A stretch of 6,016 nucleotides of DNA. It comes from Azotobacter paspali. Lineage in GTDB: Bacteria > Pseudomonadota > Gammaproteobacteria > Pseudomonadales > Pseudomonadaceae. This document shows, piece by piece, positions 1 to 5,814 of the stretch. The stretch lies in NCBI RefSeq assembly GCF_042434745.1, contig NZ_JBHLSS010000054.1, one strand, 5' to 3'. Numbering within the stretch: position 1 is the stretch's first letter; every line of letters starts with the position of its first letter. The notes beneath the pieces were generated by a model. That model had not been told where the DNA came from and searched no databases. It saw nothing but the letters and a program-made list of their open reading frames with translations. A program made the position numbers and the translations under genes.

Positions 1-94
1 CCTGGAGCGGCGATGCAGGGAGGGAACCCGGAGCGAAGCGCAGGGCCGGATGAGGGAGTGGCCTTCTTTTAGGTTACTTTTTCTTGGCCAGGCA
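1..94. repeat. Outer part of left dispersed-type repeat, non-coding
   Basis: No credible gene is seen here; the short reading frames have no ribosome-binding site or recognisable protein. The stretch is G/A-rich up to about 60, then holds the left arm of a hairpin (73-86). Its style, a purine-rich lead followed by a 'ggttactttttcttgg' arm and its complement, resembles intergenic repeats that I recall as common in pseudomonads and xanthomonads. That resemblance is from memory and not from a search. The matching part of the second copy would lie beyond the right edge of the window, so the outer limit of the unit cannot be fixed here. Confidence 0.4.
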
Positions 95-106
95 AGAAAA
101 AGTGAC
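73..106. repeat. Strong stem-loop in left repeat
   Basis: Positions 73-86 (gttactttttcttg) pair with 93-106 (caagaaaaagtgac) around a 6-base loop (87-92). Thirteen of 14 positions are Watson-Crick pairs and one is T-G, which becomes a G-U wobble if transcribed + strand. The stem includes a run of five T against five A. No separate T-run follows on the + strand, so it is not a textbook intrinsic terminator, although the T/A tracts within the stem could act in either direction. It may act as a transcription barrier or be a structural core of the repeat. Confidence 0.7.
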
Positions 107-203
107 TCGGCCGGGGGGCGAAACGGAGACTGTCCGGCTACTCGGCAAGCAGCCATGCCAAGGATCACACAATCTTTCCAGTCTGGTATCAGGCGAGCGC
201 TTC
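95..203 (+). repeat. Inverted repeat, left copy (~110 bp)
   Basis: This segment matches the reverse complement of 5907-6016 nearly perfectly. By eye there is one single-base gap (near 119) and one substitution (near 127), and everything from about 128 to 203 is identical. The match stops abruptly after 203, where transposase-like coding begins. An imperfect small stem (ggct 136-139 with agcc 151-154) lies inside. Reading frames through the repeat give short proteins shared by both copies, but they have no recognisable domain and no start signal, so I treat the unit as non-coding. Confidence 0.9.
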
Positions 204-844
204 GGCACAGGTCGTGCGCCTTACTGTCCCCGCCAGATGATGGGCCTGGTCCTGTATGACGTGATGCAGGGCATCCATTCCCTGCGCGAGCTGAAACGGC
301 TCGCCCAGCTGGATCTGGGATGCATGTGGGTGACAGGTGGCATCACGCCGGACCATGCGAATATCGGTCGTTTCATCACGTTTCACGGGGATCTTCACGC
401 AGGCGTTCTTCGAATCTCTCACGCGTGCCATCCTGAAGGCCAGTGGCTCGGCCAGCACGCGCCTGGCAGGCGATGGCACGGTTATTGAGGCGGCCTACTC
501 ACGTTACAACCTGCTCAAGAAAGAGGCGGTGCGTGAACGTGATGCAGCATCGGCAGGCCCGCCGCATCTTCAGCCAGCGCAAGGCGATCGTGGAGCCGGT
601 GTTCAGCAGCCTGCGTTGTCAGCGGGGATTGAATCGGTTTCGGCGGCGAGGGCTGGCAGCGGTCAGTCGAGCGTTTGCGTTGCACGTGATGGCACATAAC
701 TTGTCGAGGGCCGTGGCTCTGTCGAAGGAGCGATCTGCGCTTATGCTCGCAGCCTTACGTGCCATGCGAACGCTCACGGCGCATTTGCGCCTACGCTTCT
801 TGCTTGGCGCAAGCGCTTCAGTTTCGATCATCTCGCAGGCCTGA
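201..844 (+). pseudogene. Degenerate transposase, probably IS1182-like
   Basis: Three blocks in three frames look like pieces of one DDE transposase. Block 1 (about 201-390) reads FGTGRAPYCPRQMM, then LVLYDVMQGIHSLRELKRLA and GGITPDHANIGRF, typical of the N-terminal DUF772-like region. Block 2 (about 391-540, next frame) reads FTQAFFESLTRAILKASGSA and AGDGTVIEAA, holding the likely first catalytic Asp. Block 3 (about 545-844) reads ARRIFSQRKAIVEPVFSSLR then GLNRFRRRGLAAV, with the likely catalytic Glu in VEPVF, and ends at TGA 842-844. The true N-terminus is missing, a frameshift lies near 385-395, and a large central part is deleted near 540, including the middle catalytic Asp. About 210 codons remain of an expected 450-550. 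It cannot encode an active enzyme. The transposase call is firm; the IS1182 assignment is from recalled motifs. Confidence 0.8.
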
Positions 845-868
845 TAATGGGTTTTGCGACAGCCTCTG
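204..868 (+). mobile_element. Insertion sequence remnant, left end lost
   Basis: This holds the transposase pseudogene plus about 24 bases after its stop codon. The right terminus probably lies around 851-868 (gttttgcgacagcctc), a terminal inverted-repeat style recalled from this IS group; the exact base is uncertain. No reverse complement of that end is found to the left, so the left terminal repeat is absent, and the element starts directly at the boundary of the 95-203 repeat. No target duplication can be identified. The remnant sits where pseudomonads usually have the region upstream of mtaD, which faces a divergent mtnA gene. Confidence 0.55.
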
Positions 869-880
869 AAGGCCGAGGCT
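861..880. repeat. Small inverted repeat at presumed IS right end
   Basis: agcctc (861-866) pairs with gaggct (875-880) around an 8-base loop. It straddles the presumed end of the insertion sequence, so half would be IS DNA and half host DNA. There is no T-run, hence no terminator claim; it may be chance in GC-rich DNA. Confidence 0.35.
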
Positions 881-890
881 TGCCGCGCAC

Positions 891-919
891 TGGGTCAAAA
901 TCTCAACAGCCCCTATACT
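891..919 (+). promoter_or_regulatory. Possible sigma70 promoter for mtaD
   Basis: A good -10 candidate, TATACT, lies at 914-919, 38 bases before the mtaD start. With a 17-base spacer the -35 position is TGGGTC (891-896), a poor match to TTGACA. The local sequence (896-921) is distinctly more A/T-rich than its surroundings, which is unusual for this window. If real, it would drive mtaD and probably ubiG-mupP. It lies outside the IS remnant, so it would be host-derived. Confidence 0.4.
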
Positions 920-945
920 ACTGCGCCCTTCCTGTACCAATCGAC

Positions 946-950
946 AAGGA
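946..950 (+). promoter_or_regulatory. Ribosome-binding site of mtaD
   Basis: AAGGA lies 7 bases upstream of the ATG at 958. It decides the start: the same frame is open back to an ATG at 847, but that one lies at the IS edge, has no ribosome-binding site, and would add 37 residues (MGFATASEGRGL...) unlike this family. Confidence 0.75.
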
Positions 951-957
951 TCCCGCC

Positions 958-2295
958 ATGCCTGACGCCACCGCTCCGCTCGATCTCCTGCTCCTGCCAA
1001 CCTGGCTGGTGCCGGTCGAGCCCGCCGGTGTCGTGCTGCACGATCATGCCCTGGGCATCCGCGACGGCCGCATCGCCCTGCTCGCCCCCCGCGACGCCGC
1101 GCTGCGCCATGCCGCCCGAGAAACCCGCGAACTGCCCGGCATGCTCCTCGCCCCTAGCCTGGTGAACGCTCACGGCCACGCCGCGATGACCCTGTTCCGC
1201 GGCCTGGCCGATGACCTGCCGCTGATGACCTGGCTGGAAAAGCACATCTGGCCGGCCGAAGCTCGCTGGGTATGCGAGGAATTCGTCCGCGACGGCACCG
1301 AACTGGCTATCGCCGAGCAGCTCAAGGGCGGCATCGGCTGCTTTTCCGACATGTACTTCCATCCGGAAATCGCCAGCGCCTCTATCCACCAGAGCGGTAT
1401 CCGCGCGCAACTGTGCATCCCGGTGCTGGATTTCCCGACTCCCGGCGCCCGCGACGCCGGCGAGGCGCTGCGCAAGGGTGTCGAGCTGCTCGAAGATCTC
1501 CGCCATCACCCGCGGATTCACGTCGCCTTCGGCCCCCACGCCCCCTATTCGGTGGGCGACGAAACCCTGGAGAAGATACGGGTGCTCGCCGAGGAACTGG
1601 ATGCGCTAATCCAAATGCATGTGCACGAAACCTCCCACGAGATCGCCCGTGCCCTGGAACGCGACGGCGTGCGGCCGCTGGCCCGCTTGGCGCGTTGCGG
1701 CCTGCTTGGCCCGCGCTTCCAGGCGGTGCACATGACCCAGCTCGACGACCAGGACCTGGCCCTGCTAGTGGAGAGCAACAGCAGCGTGATCCACTGCCCC
1801 GAGTCCAATCTCAAGCTGGCCAGCGGCTTCTGCCCGGTGGAGCGTCTCTGGCAGGCCGGCGTGAACGTGGCCATCGGTACCGATGGCGCGGCGAGCAACA
1901 ACGATCTCGATCTGCTCGGCGAAACCCGCACCGCGGCCCTGCTGGCCAAGGCGGTGGCCGGCTCGGCCACCGCTCTGGACGCCCATCGCGCGCTGCGCAT
2001 GGCCACCCTGAACGGTGCCCGTGCCTTGGGGCTGGAGACCGAGACCGGTTCCCTGGAGCCCGGCAAAGCTGCCGATATGGTCGCTTTCGACCTCTCCGGA
2101 TTGGCCCAGCAGCCGGTCTACGACCCGGTCTCGCAACTGATCTACGCCAGCGGCCGGGACTGCGTGCGGCACCTCTGGGTCGGCGGCCGGCAATTGCTGG
2201 ACAACGGCCAATTGATCCGCTTGGACGAGGAGCGCCTGAAGGACAAGGCTCGCGAATGGAGCCGGCGCATCGGAACCTCGGACAGCGCCCGCTGA
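958..2295 (+). CDS. mtaD: 5'-methylthioadenosine/S-adenosylhomocysteine deaminase (TRZ/ATZ family)
   Basis: A cytosolic amidohydrolase of 445 residues that deaminates 5'-methylthioadenosine and/or S-adenosylhomocysteine to the inosine forms. In P. aeruginosa the homologue PA3170 is reported to act on methylthioadenosine. The fold is visible in order: an N-terminal beta-sandwich part (8-60), then the TIM-barrel metal centre. Expected ligands and catalytic residues are all present by alignment to recalled T. maritima TM0936: H72 and H74 (AHGHAAM), H221 with E224 (MHVHETS), H258 (AVHMT), and D309 (GTDGAASNN). A C-terminal beta-sandwich return follows, with the usual ETGSLEPGKAADMV at about 362-375. 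Length is normal for the family. It heads a set with ubiG 102 bases downstream. Substrate preference between the two nucleosides, or other deaminase activity, cannot be read from sequence. Confidence 0.92.
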   Translation: MPDATAPLDLLLLPTWLVPVEPAGVVLHDHALGIRDGRIALLAPRDAALRHAARETRELPGMLLAPSLVNAHGHAAMTLFRGLADDLPLMTWLEKHIWPAEARWVCEEFVRDGTELAIAEQLKGGIGCFSDMYFHPEIASASIHQSGIRAQLCIPVLDFPTPGARDAGEALRKGVELLEDLRHHPRIHVAFGPHAPYSVGDETLEKIRVLAEELDALIQMHVHETSHEIARALERDGVRPLARLARCGLLGPRFQAVHMTQLDDQDLALLVESNSSVIHCPESNLKLASGFCPVERLWQAGVNVAIGTDGAASNNDLDLLGETRTAALLAKAVAGSATALDAHRALRMATLNGARALGLETETGSLEPGKAADMVAFDLSGLAQQPVYDPVSQLIYASGRDCVRHLWVGGRQLLDNGQLIRLDEERLKDKAREWSRRIGTSDSAR

Positions 2296-2397
2296 CCGCT
2301 CCGCGACAAATCGACACAGGGTACGGCCTCCACGCCCCCAATAAAGCTGGCACCATGGACCGCGCCGAGTTACCGCCCGACAACCACGGAATCACTG

Positions 2398-3096
2398 ATG
2401 AGCAACGTCGACCACGCCGAAATCGCCAAATTCGAAGCCCTGGCTCACCGCTGGTGGGATCGCGAGAGCGAGTTCAAGCCGCTGCACGAGATTAATCCGC
2501 TGCGGGTCAACTGGATCGAGGAACACGTGCGCCTAGCCGGTAAGAAGGTGCTTGACGTCGGCTGCGGCGGCGGCATCCTCAGCGAGGCGATGGCTTTGCG
2601 CGGCGCTGCGGTGACCGCCATCGACATGGGCGAGGCGCCGCTCGCCGTGGCCCGCCTGCATCAACTGGAGTCCGGCGTCGAGGTCGATTACCGGCAGAGC
2701 ACGGTCGAAGCGCTGGCGGCGGAAATGCCCGGCCGGTTCGAAGTGGTGACCTGTCTGGAGATGCTCGAACACGTCCCCGACCCGGCCTCGGTGATCCGCG
2801 CCTGCCACACCCTGGTCAAGCCCGGCGGCCAGGTGTTCTTCTCCACCATTAACCGCAATCCCAAGGCCTACCTGCTGGCGATCATCGGCGCCGAATACCT
2901 GCTCAAGCTATTGCCGCGCGGCACCCACGATTTCAAAAGGTTCATCCGCCCCTCGGAACTGGGCGCCTGGTGCCGCGCCAGCGGTCTGGCGATCGGCGAC
3001 ATCGTCGGCCTGACCTACAACCCGCTGACCCGCCACTACAAGCTGGGCACGGACGTCGACGTCAACTACATGATCCAGACCCTGCGCGAGGAGTGA
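2398..3096 (+). CDS. ubiG: Ubiquinone biosynthesis O-methyltransferase
   Basis: A 232-residue class I SAM-dependent methyltransferase. UbiG carries out both O-methylations of ubiquinone synthesis, including the last step from demethylubiquinol, at the inner face of the cytoplasmic membrane. Visible marks are the N-terminal FEALAHRWWDRESEFKPLHE (12-31), typical of UbiG; SAM motif I VLDVGCGGGILSE (51-63); D76 after the second strand (AIDMG), which should bind the ribose; motif CLEMLEHVPDP (119-129); and KPGGQVFFSTINRN (141-154). The tail GLTYNPLTRHYKLGTDVDVNYM (204-225) is also UbiG-like. The start has only a weak upstream signal (CGGA, 2387-2390, 7 bases away), yet MSNVDHAEIAKF fits known N-termini. 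It probably shares transcription with mtaD, from which it is 102 bases away with no convincing promoter or terminator between, and with mupP just after it. Its by-product S-adenosylhomocysteine is a possible MtaD substrate. Confidence 0.95.
   Translation: MSNVDHAEIAKFEALAHRWWDRESEFKPLHEINPLRVNWIEEHVRLAGKKVLDVGCGGGILSEAMALRGAAVTAIDMGEAPLAVARLHQLESGVEVDYRQSTVEALAAEMPGRFEVVTCLEMLEHVPDPASVIRACHTLVKPGGQVFFSTINRNPKAYLLAIIGAEYLLKLLPRGTHDFKRFIRPSELGAWCRASGLAIGDIVGLTYNPLTRHYKLGTDVDVNYMIQTLREE
3088..3093 (+). promoter_or_regulatory. Ribosome-binding site of mupP inside ubiG end
   Basis: GAGGAG forms the last two sense codons of ubiG, directly before its TGA (3094-3096), and lies 10 bases ahead of the mupP ATG at 3104. 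This arrangement points to translational coupling of ubiG and mupP. Confidence 0.75.
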
Positions 3097-3103
3097 TTCC
3101 GTC

Positions 3104-3775
3104 ATGACGCTACGCGCAGTCCTCTTCGACATGGACGGTACCCTGCTCGACACGGCGCCGGACTTCATCGCCATCATCCAGGCCATGCGCGCCGAACGCG
3201 GCCTGCCGCCGGCCGACGAGCACGCCATCCGCCAGGTCGTCTCCGGCGGGGCCCGGGCGATGATCGTCGCGGCCTTCGCCGTGGAGCCCTCCAGCGCCGG
3301 GTTCGAGGCCCTGCGCCTGGAATTTCTCGATCGCTACCAGGAGCACTGCGCGGTGTTCACCCGCCCCTACGAGGGCATGCAGGAACTGCTGGCCGACCTC
3401 GAACGGGCCCGGCTGCAGTGGGGCGTGGTGACTAACAAGCCGCTGCGCTTCGCCGAGCCGATCATGCAGCGCCTAGGGCTGGCCGAGCGCTCGGCCGTGC
3501 TGATCTGTCCGGACCACGTGAAGAACAGCAAACCCGACCCGGAGCCCATGGTCCTCGCCTGCAGCCAGCTCGGCTTGGCTCCGGCCAGCGTCCTGTTCGT
3601 CGGCGACGACCTGCGCGACATCGAGTCAGGCCGCGCCGCCGGCACCCGCACCGCCGCGGTGCGCTACGGTTACATCCATCCGGACGACAATCCCGGCCAC
3701 TGGGGGGCCGACGTGGTGGTGGATCATCCGCTCGACCTGCGCCGGGTTCTCGACCAGGCGCTCTGTTCGTGCTGA
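3104..3775 (+). CDS. mupP: HAD-family phosphatase, N-acetylmuramic acid 6-phosphate phosphatase (MupP)
   Basis: A 223-residue cytosolic HAD hydrolase. In Pseudomonas the protein at this locus (PA3172 and its P. putida counterpart), once annotated phosphoglycolate phosphatase (Gph), was shown to dephosphorylate MurNAc-6-phosphate in the peptidoglycan recycling route that feeds AmgK and MurU and lowers fosfomycin sensitivity. All four HAD motifs are present: DMDGT with nucleophile D9 and acid/base D11; VVTNK with T110; K143 in NSKPDP; and VGDDLRD with D168 and D169. A helical cap domain occupies roughly 15-85. The ATG at 3104 follows the ubiG stop by 7 bases. The MupP name rests on the conserved neighbourhood (after ubiG, before yciK) and on recalled similarity; a Gph role cannot be excluded from motifs alone, since both belong to the same subfamily. 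Confidence 0.85.
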   Translation: MTLRAVLFDMDGTLLDTAPDFIAIIQAMRAERGLPPADEHAIRQVVSGGARAMIVAAFAVEPSSAGFEALRLEFLDRYQEHCAVFTRPYEGMQELLADLERARLQWGVVTNKPLRFAEPIMQRLGLAERSAVLICPDHVKNSKPDPEPMVLACSQLGLAPASVLFVGDDLRDIESGRAAGTRTAAVRYGYIHPDDNPGHWGADVVVDHPLDLRRVLDQALCSC

Positions 3776-3875
3776 AACGCCGCTTCGCGGGCCGCACCGA
3801 GCGCACGGCAAGGCAATTCGCAGGCTCGCGCCTCGCCGCCCCCTACGAAGCCGCAGTCCTCCACAGGAGATTCCC
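3776..3875 (+). other. mupP-yciK intergenic region
   Basis: One hundred bases with no reading frame of note. It ends with a clear ribosome-binding site, AGGAG at 3865-3869, 6 bases ahead of the yciK ATG. I see no convincing -10/-35 pair and no hairpin followed by T's, so yciK may be read through from the upstream genes, though the gap also leaves room for its own promoter. Confidence 0.5.
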
Positions 3876-4634
3876 ATGTTCCAATACACCGCCCGTTCCG
3901 ACCTGCTAAAGGACCGCATCATCCTGGTCACCGGCGCCGGGCGCGGCATCGGCGCGGCCGCCGCCAGGACCTTCGCCGCCCATGGCGCCACCGTGCTTCT
4001 GCTGGGCAAGACCGAAGAGCACCTCAACCGGGTTTACGACGAGATCGAGAGCGCCGGGCATCCGCAGCCGGTGGTGATTCCTCTCGACCTGGAGGCCGCC
4101 CTGCCGCACCAGTACGACGAGCTGGCGGCGACCATCGAGAACGAGTTCGGCCGCCTCGACGGCCTGCTCCACAACGCATCCATCCTCGGCCCGCGCACGC
4201 CGCTGGAGCAGCTTTCCGGGGATCACTTCATGCGGGTCATGCAGGTCAACGTGAACGCCATGTTCATGCTCACCAGCACCCTGCTGCCACTGCTCAAGCG
4301 CTCTGAAGACGCCTCGGTGGTGTTCACCTCGAGCAGCGTCGGCCGCAAGGGACGCGCCTACTGGGGTGCCTATGCGGTATCCAAGTTCGCCACCGAGGGC
4401 CTGATGCAGGTGCTTGCCGACGAGGTCGACGGCACCTGCGCGGTGCGTGCCAACAGCGTCAACCCCGGCGGTACCCGCACCGACATGCGCGCCCAGGCCT
4501 ATCCAGGGGAAAACCCGCTGAGCCGCCCGGGAGCGGAGGAAATCATGCCTGTCTACCTGTACCTGATGGGACCGGAAAGCAAGGGGGTCAACGGCCAGGC
4601 ATTCGACGCCCAGCAGGCGTCGAACATGCCCTGA
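3876..4634 (+). CDS. yciK: YciK-type short-chain dehydrogenase/reductase
   Basis: A 252-residue classical SDR with a single Rossmann domain. The cofactor loop is TGAGRGIG (19-26). The active site includes N125 (MQVNVNA), the serine cluster at 152-154 (TSSS), and Y166 with K170 (YAVSK), so the catalytic tetrad is complete. The structural NNAG motif reads HNAS (99-102); a leading His is usual for YciK, as I recall, but the final Ser replaces Gly. The N-terminus MFQYTARSDLLKDRIILVTG is YciK-like. The physiological substrate of YciK is not known to me. The basic residues expected for NADPH preference are not obvious (K45 after the second strand is the best candidate). Pseudomonads keep this gene directly after mupP. 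The start is supported by AGGAG 6 bases upstream. It converges on rluB, with only 18 bases between the stop codons. Confidence 0.9.
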   Translation: MFQYTARSDLLKDRIILVTGAGRGIGAAAARTFAAHGATVLLLGKTEEHLNRVYDEIESAGHPQPVVIPLDLEAALPHQYDELAATIENEFGRLDGLLHNASILGPRTPLEQLSGDHFMRVMQVNVNAMFMLTSTLLPLLKRSEDASVVFTSSSVGRKGRAYWGAYAVSKFATEGLMQVLADEVDGTCAVRANSVNPGGTRTDMRAQAYPGENPLSRPGAEEIMPVYLYLMGPESKGVNGQAFDAQQASNMP

Positions 4635-4658
4635 ACCGCCCGCCGGCCTTCTTCAGGG
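4629..4658. terminator. Possible bidirectional stem-loop between yciK and rluB
   Basis: CCCTGAA (4629-4635) pairs with TTCAGGG (4652-4658), enclosing the 16-base C/G-rich middle. The left arm contains the yciK TGA (4632-4634) and the right arm contains the rluB TGA read on the other strand (4653-4655). A symmetric hairpin between convergent genes is where a shared terminator is expected, but the stem is only 7 bp and neither side has a T-run, so function is uncertain. Confidence 0.4.
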
Positions 4659-5801
4659 GCGCTTGCGGCCGAATCCCGGACGCTGCCCCTCGCCGGCCGG
4701 CGGACTGCGGCGCTTGGCCGGCACCGGCCCGGGCTTGCGCGCCGGACGCTCGCCCGACTCGGCAGACGAGCGCTCCCCGGCCGGCCGTCCCGGACGCTTG
4801 CGCACGGATTCGGCGGGGCGCTCGGCGACCGGCGTGCCGCGGCCCCGCGGAGCGCGCTCCTCCTTCGGCCGGCGCGGAGCGCGGCGCTCCTGTGCCTCCG
4901 CCCCCTCGTGGGCCGGACGCAACACCCGCTCGCGTGCTCCGCCGCGCCCGACCGGCTTGGCCGACTTGCGCTGCAGGCGCTCCATTTTCTCGCGAAACCT
5001 GAGCTTCATCTCCGGCAGCGCCAGCGGCTCCAGTCCCACTTCGCGACTGAGGATGTCCACCTCGTCCTGAGCCATCTCGCGCCAGCGGCCCATGACCAAG
5101 TCCGACGTCATGAACACCGGACCGAAGCGCACCCGCTTCAGGCGGCTCACCACCAGCCCCTGGGACTCCCACAGGCGACGTACCTCGCGGTTGCGTCCCT
5201 CCATCACCACGCAGTGGAACCAGTGGTTGAGGCCTTCGCCGCCGGGCGCCTCCTGGATGTCGGTGAAGCGCGCCGGGCCGTCTTCCAGCATCACGCCGCG
5301 CTTGAGGGTTTCGAGCATCTCCTCGGTGACCTCGCCACGTACGCGCACGGCGTACTCGCGATCCATTTCGTAGGAAGGATGCATCAGGCGGTTGGCCAGT
5401 TCGCCGTCAGTGGTGAACAACAGCAGACCGGTGGTATTGATGTCGAGCCGGCCGATGTTGACCCAGCGGCCCTCCTTCAGCCGCGGCAGTCGGTCGAACA
5501 CGGTCGGCCGGCCCTCCGGGTCGTTGCGGGTACAGATCTCGCCGTCGGGCTTGTTGTAGATCAGCACTCGGCGCACCAGTTCGGCACCCTCCTCGCGCCT
5601 GAGCAAGCGGCCGTCGAGGGCGATGGCGTCGTGGCGGCCGACACGCTGGCCGAGCATGGCGACGGTCCCGTTGACCATCACCCGGCCCTCGGCGATCCGC
5701 GCCTCGATGTCGCGCCGGGAGCCGAGGCCCATGCGCGCCAGCACCTTCTGCAGCTTCTCGCCTTGAGCGGCAGGCGGGGAATTCTCTTCACGTTCGCTCA
5801 T
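4653..5801 (-). CDS. rluB: 23S rRNA pseudouridine synthase RluB
   Basis: A 382-residue RsuA-family pseudouridine synthase. In E. coli RluB converts U2605 of 23S rRNA during large-subunit maturation. Visible parts are an S4 RNA-binding domain at about 15-75 (KLQKVLARMGLGSRRDIEA, then VMVNG); the catalytic domain from about 77 with YNKPDGEICT; the catalytic Asp D120 in IGRLDINTTGLLLFTTDGEL; MHPSYEMDREYAVRV (140-154); and MEGRNREVRRLWES (200-213), all characteristic of RluB. From about 277 to the end there is a tail of some 105 residues made almost wholly of Arg, Pro, Gly, Ala, Glu, Ser and Lys, probably disordered and RNA-binding; comparable basic tails occur in pseudomonad RluB. The start is set by a strong ribosome-binding site. 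RsuA/RluE/RluF relatives share the core, but the sequence fits RluB best. Confidence 0.93.
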   Translation of the reverse strand: MSEREENSPPAAQGEKLQKVLARMGLGSRRDIEARIAEGRVMVNGTVAMLGQRVGRHDAIALDGRLLRREEGAELVRRVLIYNKPDGEICTRNDPEGRPTVFDRLPRLKEGRWVNIGRLDINTTGLLLFTTDGELANRLMHPSYEMDREYAVRVRGEVTEEMLETLKRGVMLEDGPARFTDIQEAPGGEGLNHWFHCVVMEGRNREVRRLWESQGLVVSRLKRVRFGPVFMTSDLVMGRWREMAQDEVDILSREVGLEPLALPEMKLRFREKMERLQRKSAKPVGRGGARERVLRPAHEGAEAQERRAPRRPKEERAPRGRGTPVAERPAESVRKRPGRPAGERSSAESGERPARKPGPVPAKRRSPPAGEGQRPGFGRKRP

Positions 5802-5806
5802 CTGGG

Positions 5807-5814
5807 CACCTCCC
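5807..5814 (-). promoter_or_regulatory. Strong ribosome-binding site of rluB
   Basis: On the - strand this reads GGGAGGTG, ending 5 bases before the ATG (5801-5799). It contains the 6-base core GGAGGT, the best anti-16S match in the window, and it fixes the start. Confidence 0.8.

Noticed and set aside
84..488. Open frame of 134 codons running from the left repeat into the transposase remnant
   Set aside because: The first part translates the repeat and the second part is transposase block 1; the frame continues across the junction by chance, lacks a ribosome-binding site, and loses the transposase frame near 390.
847..957. Upstream extension of mtaD to an ATG at 847
   Set aside because: The extra 37 residues come from the IS edge and the promoter-like region, have no ribosome-binding site, and are unlike the family; the ATG at 958 has AAGGA 7 bases upstream.
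845..957. A SAH- or SAM-sensing riboswitch ahead of mtaD
   Set aside because: Only about 90 host-derived bases are available, with a plausible promoter in the middle; I could find no conserved riboswitch core or pseudoknot pairing.
1272..2495. 407-codon + strand frame overlapping mtaD and the start of ubiG, including a short ATG frame from 2355
   Set aside because: It is Arg/Pro/Gly-rich, the usual out-of-frame product of high-GC coding DNA; mtaD and ubiG have complete motifs in their own frames.
3104..3775. Naming the HAD phosphatase gph (phosphoglycolate phosphatase)
   Set aside because: Motifs fit both, but the position between ubiG and yciK matches the pseudomonad mupP locus, whose product has been shown to act on MurNAc-6-phosphate.
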